The notes under the pieces are model-generated. The model worked only from the letters and a program-made list of their open reading frames with translations, was not told the DNA's origin and searched no databases. DNA of 7,087 bases from Clostridiales bacterium (GTDB lineage: Bacteria; Bacillota; Clostridia; Saccharofermentanales; UBA5734): the NCBI GenBank assembly GCA_007133255.1, contig SLMY01000191.1, positions 1 through 7,087 of the forward strand, given 5' to 3'. The translations under genes and the position numbers were made by a program. Below, piece by piece: positions 4,219 to 7,087 of the stretch (position 1 is the stretch's first letter; each line of letters begins with the position of its first letter).

Positions 4219-7056
4219 TTACGCGTTCTGGCCATGGCAGTTCTTGAATTTTTTCCCGCTGCCGCAAGGACAGGGATCATTGCGACCTACCTTGTCAGCA
4301 TCACGTTTCACAGGTTCTTTTGGCTGCTGCTGTGCCTGACCCTGAGCCTGGCCGCGGCTAACTGCCTGTCTTCGTGCCTGGCGGCTGATTTCTGCCACCT
4401 GCTGGCGACTCTCGTCCAGATCTTTGCCGTGCCCTTCAGTTATATCGCCGGCAACACTTTGTCTTTGCAGAGCGGTCTGTGTATTGAACCGGGCCCGCAT
4501 CATCAGGCGGACAGCGTCTTCCTGAATAGCCGCGTTCATCGCCTCAAACATTTCAAAGCTTTCCTTTTTATATTCCATAACCGGGTCTTTTTGCGCGTAC
4601 CCGCGCATGCCAATACTGCCGCGCAGATCTTCCATCATATCAATATGGTCCATCCACTTGCTGTCCACCGTCTTCAGCAGCACCACCCGTTCTGCTTCAC
4701 GCATCATTTCAGGTGAACCGATTTCCGCTTCACGCTCTTCATATCGCTTGACAGCCGCCTGCGTAAACGATTCTGTCAGTTCCTCAGCGTCAAGTCCGCG
4801 GTCGGCTTCATCTAACTGGGACAAAGCCGGCAGATCACCAAATATATCCTGTATTTTCGCCTTAATAGCCGCGATATCCCAGTCTCTGGAACTGGGCAGG
4901 TCCGCGCAAAAATCAAGCATCACTTCGCGCATTACCTGTGCGATCATCTTCTGATAATACTCGTGAAGATCCTGGCCTTCCAGAACTTTCTTTCGCTGGC
5001 CATAGACGAGTTCACGCTGCTGGTTCATAACATCATCATATTCAAGAACATGTTTCCTGATACTGAAGTTTCTGCCCTCTACCCGTTTCTGGGCTGACTC
5101 AATCGCGTTAGACAGCATTTTGTGCTCAATTTCCACATCCTCTTCAACACCCAGCGCGCCAAAAACCTTGGTCATGCGTTCGCCATTAAACAAGCGCATC
5201 AGCTCGTCATCAAGCGAAAGATAAAATTTGCTTTTACCGGGGTCTCCCTGACGGCCGGATCGGCCACGCAGCTGATTATCAATCCGTCGTGATTCATGAC
5301 GCTCAGTACCGAGAATATACAGGCCGCCGGCGTCAATAACCTGCACATGTTCATCAGCGGTCTGCTTCTGGAATCGGGTTTTTAAATCCTGAAACAGCTG
5401 CCTGCCCTTCAATATGGCCGCGTCATCCGTCTCATTAAAGGTTGTGGACGCTTCGATCAGGTCCTCATCATAACCCTGCTTGCGCATTTCCTGGCGCGCC
5501 ATGAACTCAGGATTACCACCCAGCACAATATCAGTACCGCGGCCAGCCATATTGGTGGCGATTGTCACCGCGCCAAACCGCCCTGCCTGGGCGACAATTT
5601 CAGCTTCTCTTTCATGATTCTTCGCGTTCAGGACATTGTGTTCTATGCCGCTGTTCTTAAACAATCTTGACAGCAATTCTGATTTCTCAACTGAAACCGT
5701 ACCAATCAGCATCGGCTGTCCCGTTTCATTGACTTCTTTCACTTCGCGAAGCAGTGATTTGTATTTGCCCGTCTGTGTTTTATAAACGGAATCCGGTAAA
5801 TCCTCACGGATCATGGGCTGGTTAGTGGGAATACAGATAACATCAAGCTTGTAGATGGATCTGAACTCTGTTTCCTCTGTTTGCGCTGTACCCGTCATAC
5901 CGGACAGCTTGCTGTACATGCGGAAATAATTCTGGAAGGTGATGGTAGCCAGCGTCTTGTTCTCACGCTCAACTTTAACCCCTTCTTTGGCCTCAATTGC
6001 CTGGTGAAGTCCGTTGCTGTAGCGTCGTCCCTGCATCAGCCGTCCGGTGAACTCATCAACTATAATGATCTCACCATCTTTAACCACGTAATTATCGTCG
6101 CGGTGCATGGTCCCATGTGCTTTCAGCGCGTTATTTATATGATGATTCACCTGGTAGTTTTCCTGGTCTGTTAAATTATCAAGCCCGAAAAACTGTTCTG
6201 CCTTCTGAACGCCTTTAGATGTCAGAACAGCCGACTTCGCTTTCTCATCAACAATATAGTCGGCGTCTTCTTGAATATCATCCATATCCATCTTGTCGTC
6301 TGTTTCAGAGACAACCACAACTTTCAGGCGGCGAACCAGACGGTCCGCTTTTTCATACAGCTCTGATGAGGCATCACCCTTGCCAGAGATAATCAGCGGT
6401 GTCCTGGCTTCATCAATCAGAATACTGTCAACTTCATCAACGATAGCGAAATTCATTTCGCGCTGGACCATCTGTTCTTTATAGATCACCATATTGTCGC
6501 GAAGATAATCGAAACCAAACTCATTGTTGGTGCCGTAAGTTACATCAGCGTTATAGGCTTCGCGCCGTTTATCGTTGCTGAGTCCATGAACGATCAGGCC
6601 TACTTCAAGACCTAGATAACGGTAGATTTTGCCCATCCACTCACTATCACGCGTAGCCAGGTAGTCGTTTACAGTAACCACATGAACGCCTTTTCCGGTC
6701 AGCGCGTTCAGGTAAACCGGCAATGTCGCGACCAGCGTTTTACCTTCACCCGTTTTCATCTCAGCGATTCGACCCTGATGCAAAACCACACCGCCGATCA
6801 GCTGAACCCGGAAATGAACCATATCCAGCACCCGGCGTGAGGCCTCACGAACAGCCGCGAACGCTTCCGGGAGTATATCATCGAGTGATTCTCCTTGCGC
6901 CAGCCGCTGCTTTAACTGCCCGGTTGTCTCTTTCAGTTCACTTTCCGTCAGTGATTTGTATCTTTCCTCAAGCGCTTCAGTCGCGTTCACATAGCCCATC
7001 ATGCGCTTGATCTCTCTATCGGAATGTGTACCGAATATCTTATCGATTAAATTCAT
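4219..7056 (-). CDS. secA: Protein translocase subunit SecA (preprotein translocase ATPase)
   Basis: The 945-residue motor ATPase drives unfolded preproteins through SecYEG at the inner face of the membrane. Visible features, in order, are: Walker A GEGKT (103-107, Lys106), DEVD Walker B (207-210), preprotein-crosslinking domain (about 227-370), NBD2 with TNMAGRGTDI (501-510), QLRGRSGRQGDPG (595-607, arginine-finger candidates Arg599 and Arg602), helical scaffold and two-helix finger (about 620-850), a Gln/Ala-rich linker (about 898-915), and the zinc-binding tail with Cys929, Cys931, Cys940 and His941 that contacts SecB or ribosomes in other bacteria. It is about 100 residues longer than B. 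subtilis SecA. Most of the excess is a segment of about 60 residues between GGNP (513-516) and GGLYI (577-581), plus an acidic stretch near 251-263. Start: GAAAGGG lies 7 nt before ATG. No promoter is visible in the 31 bases left. It reads as full-length and functional. Confidence 0.98.
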   Translation of the reverse strand: MNLIDKIFGTHSDREIKRMMGYVNATEALEERYKSLTESELKETTGQLKQRLAQGESLDDILPEAFAAVREASRRVLDMVHFRVQLIGGVVLHQGRIAEMKTGEGKTLVATLPVYLNALTGKGVHVVTVNDYLATRDSEWMGKIYRYLGLEVGLIVHGLSNDKRREAYNADVTYGTNNEFGFDYLRDNMVIYKEQMVQREMNFAIVDEVDSILIDEARTPLIISGKGDASSELYEKADRLVRRLKVVVVSETDDKMDMDDIQEDADYIVDEKAKSAVLTSKGVQKAEQFFGLDNLTDQENYQVNHHINNALKAHGTMHRDDNYVVKDGEIIIVDEFTGRLMQGRRYSNGLHQAIEAKEGVKVERENKTLATITFQNYFRMYSKLSGMTGTAQTEETEFRSIYKLDVICIPTNQPMIREDLPDSVYKTQTGKYKSLLREVKEVNETGQPMLIGTVSVEKSELLSRLFKNSGIEHNVLNAKNHEREAEIVAQAGRFGAVTIATNMAGRGTDIVLGGNPEFMARQEMRKQGYDEDLIEASTTFNETDDAAILKGRQLFQDLKTRFQKQTADEHVQVIDAGGLYILGTERHESRRIDNQLRGRSGRQGDPGKSKFYLSLDDELMRLFNGERMTKVFGALGVEEDVEIEHKMLSNAIESAQKRVEGRNFSIRKHVLEYDDVMNQQRELVYGQRKKVLEGQDLHEYYQKMIAQVMREVMLDFCADLPSSRDWDIAAIKAKIQDIFGDLPALSQLDEADRGLDAEELTESFTQAAVKRYEEREAEIGSPEMMREAERVVLLKTVDSKWMDHIDMMEDLRGSIGMRGYAQKDPVMEYKKESFEMFEAMNAAIQEDAVRLMMRARFNTQTALQRQSVAGDITEGHGKDLDESRQQVAEISRQARRQAVSRGQAQGQAQQQPKEPVKRDADKVGRNDPCPCGSGKKFKNCHGQNA

Positions 7057-7063
7057 TTATAAT

Positions 7064-7070
7064 CCCTTTC
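7064..7070 (-). promoter_or_regulatory. Ribosome binding site of secA
   Basis: GAAAGGG on the minus strand lies 7 nt before the secA ATG and fixes that start. A second purine run (AGAAGGAA, near 7078-7085) lies further upstream, at too large a distance to serve secA. Confidence 0.7.
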
Positions 7071-7087
7071 TGACAGTTCCTTCTATA

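Noticed and set aside
4234..4716. 160-codon plus-strand open frame over the 3' part of secA, and similar long antisense frames over mtaD, ahcY and PNP
   Set aside because: They lie opposite clearly conserved genes, lack domain-like sequence and have no convincing ribosome binding sites, so they are reading-frame shadows.

Overview
The window looks like chromosomal core DNA of a low-to-mid G+C Gram-positive-lineage bacterium (Bacillota). Several things suggest this: strong AGGAGG-type ribosome binding sites, a CopZ very like the Bacillus type, a tRNA with an encoded CCA end, a SecA with a C-terminal zinc motif, and an archaeal/Thermotoga-type adenosylhomocysteinase grouped with a nucleoside deaminase. 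A clostridial or Negativicutes (Sporomusa-like) host is my best guess, from remembered protein similarity only. I see no mobile element, CRISPR array, integrase or broken gene.

Layout, left to right. Positions 1-74 are AT-rich, with no supportable gene. A copZ-like copper chaperone lies on the minus strand (75-293). It is separated by 174 bp from a divergent plus-strand tRNA-Thr(CGT) gene (468-542), which has its own promoter-like sequence and a rho-independent terminator (544-567). That terminator sits between the convergent tRNA and mtaD genes and can fold on either strand. The rest is a minus-strand block, read right to left: secA (4219-7056), a 114-bp gap with two small dyads, purine nucleoside phosphorylase (3271-4104), adenosylhomocysteinase or S-inosylhomocysteinase (1947-3218), and the MTA/SAH deaminase mtaD (584-1912). 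The gaps inside the three-gene metabolic block are 52 and 34 bp, so it reads as an operon.

The three enzymes form a compact recycling pathway for the by-products of S-adenosylmethionine: deaminase, thioether hydrolase and 6-oxopurine phosphorylase. The chemistry closes neatly if SAH is first deaminated to S-inosylhomocysteine, then hydrolysed to homocysteine and inosine, then phosphorolysed to hypoxanthine. Two sequence details support this deamination-first reading. The hydrolase carries E61/K63 where classical SAH hydrolases have Thr/Glu at the adenine-recognition position. The phosphorylase carries the Glu/Asn pair of 6-oxopurine enzymes. The classical order (SAH to adenosine, then deamination) cannot be excluded.

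The main regulatory oddity is in front of ahcY. A strong Shine-Dalgarno sequence lies 37 nt from the start codon, with a near-perfect 25-nt hairpin in between and four consecutive in-frame stop codons of the upstream gene just before it. Apart from these points the region is ordinary housekeeping DNA.
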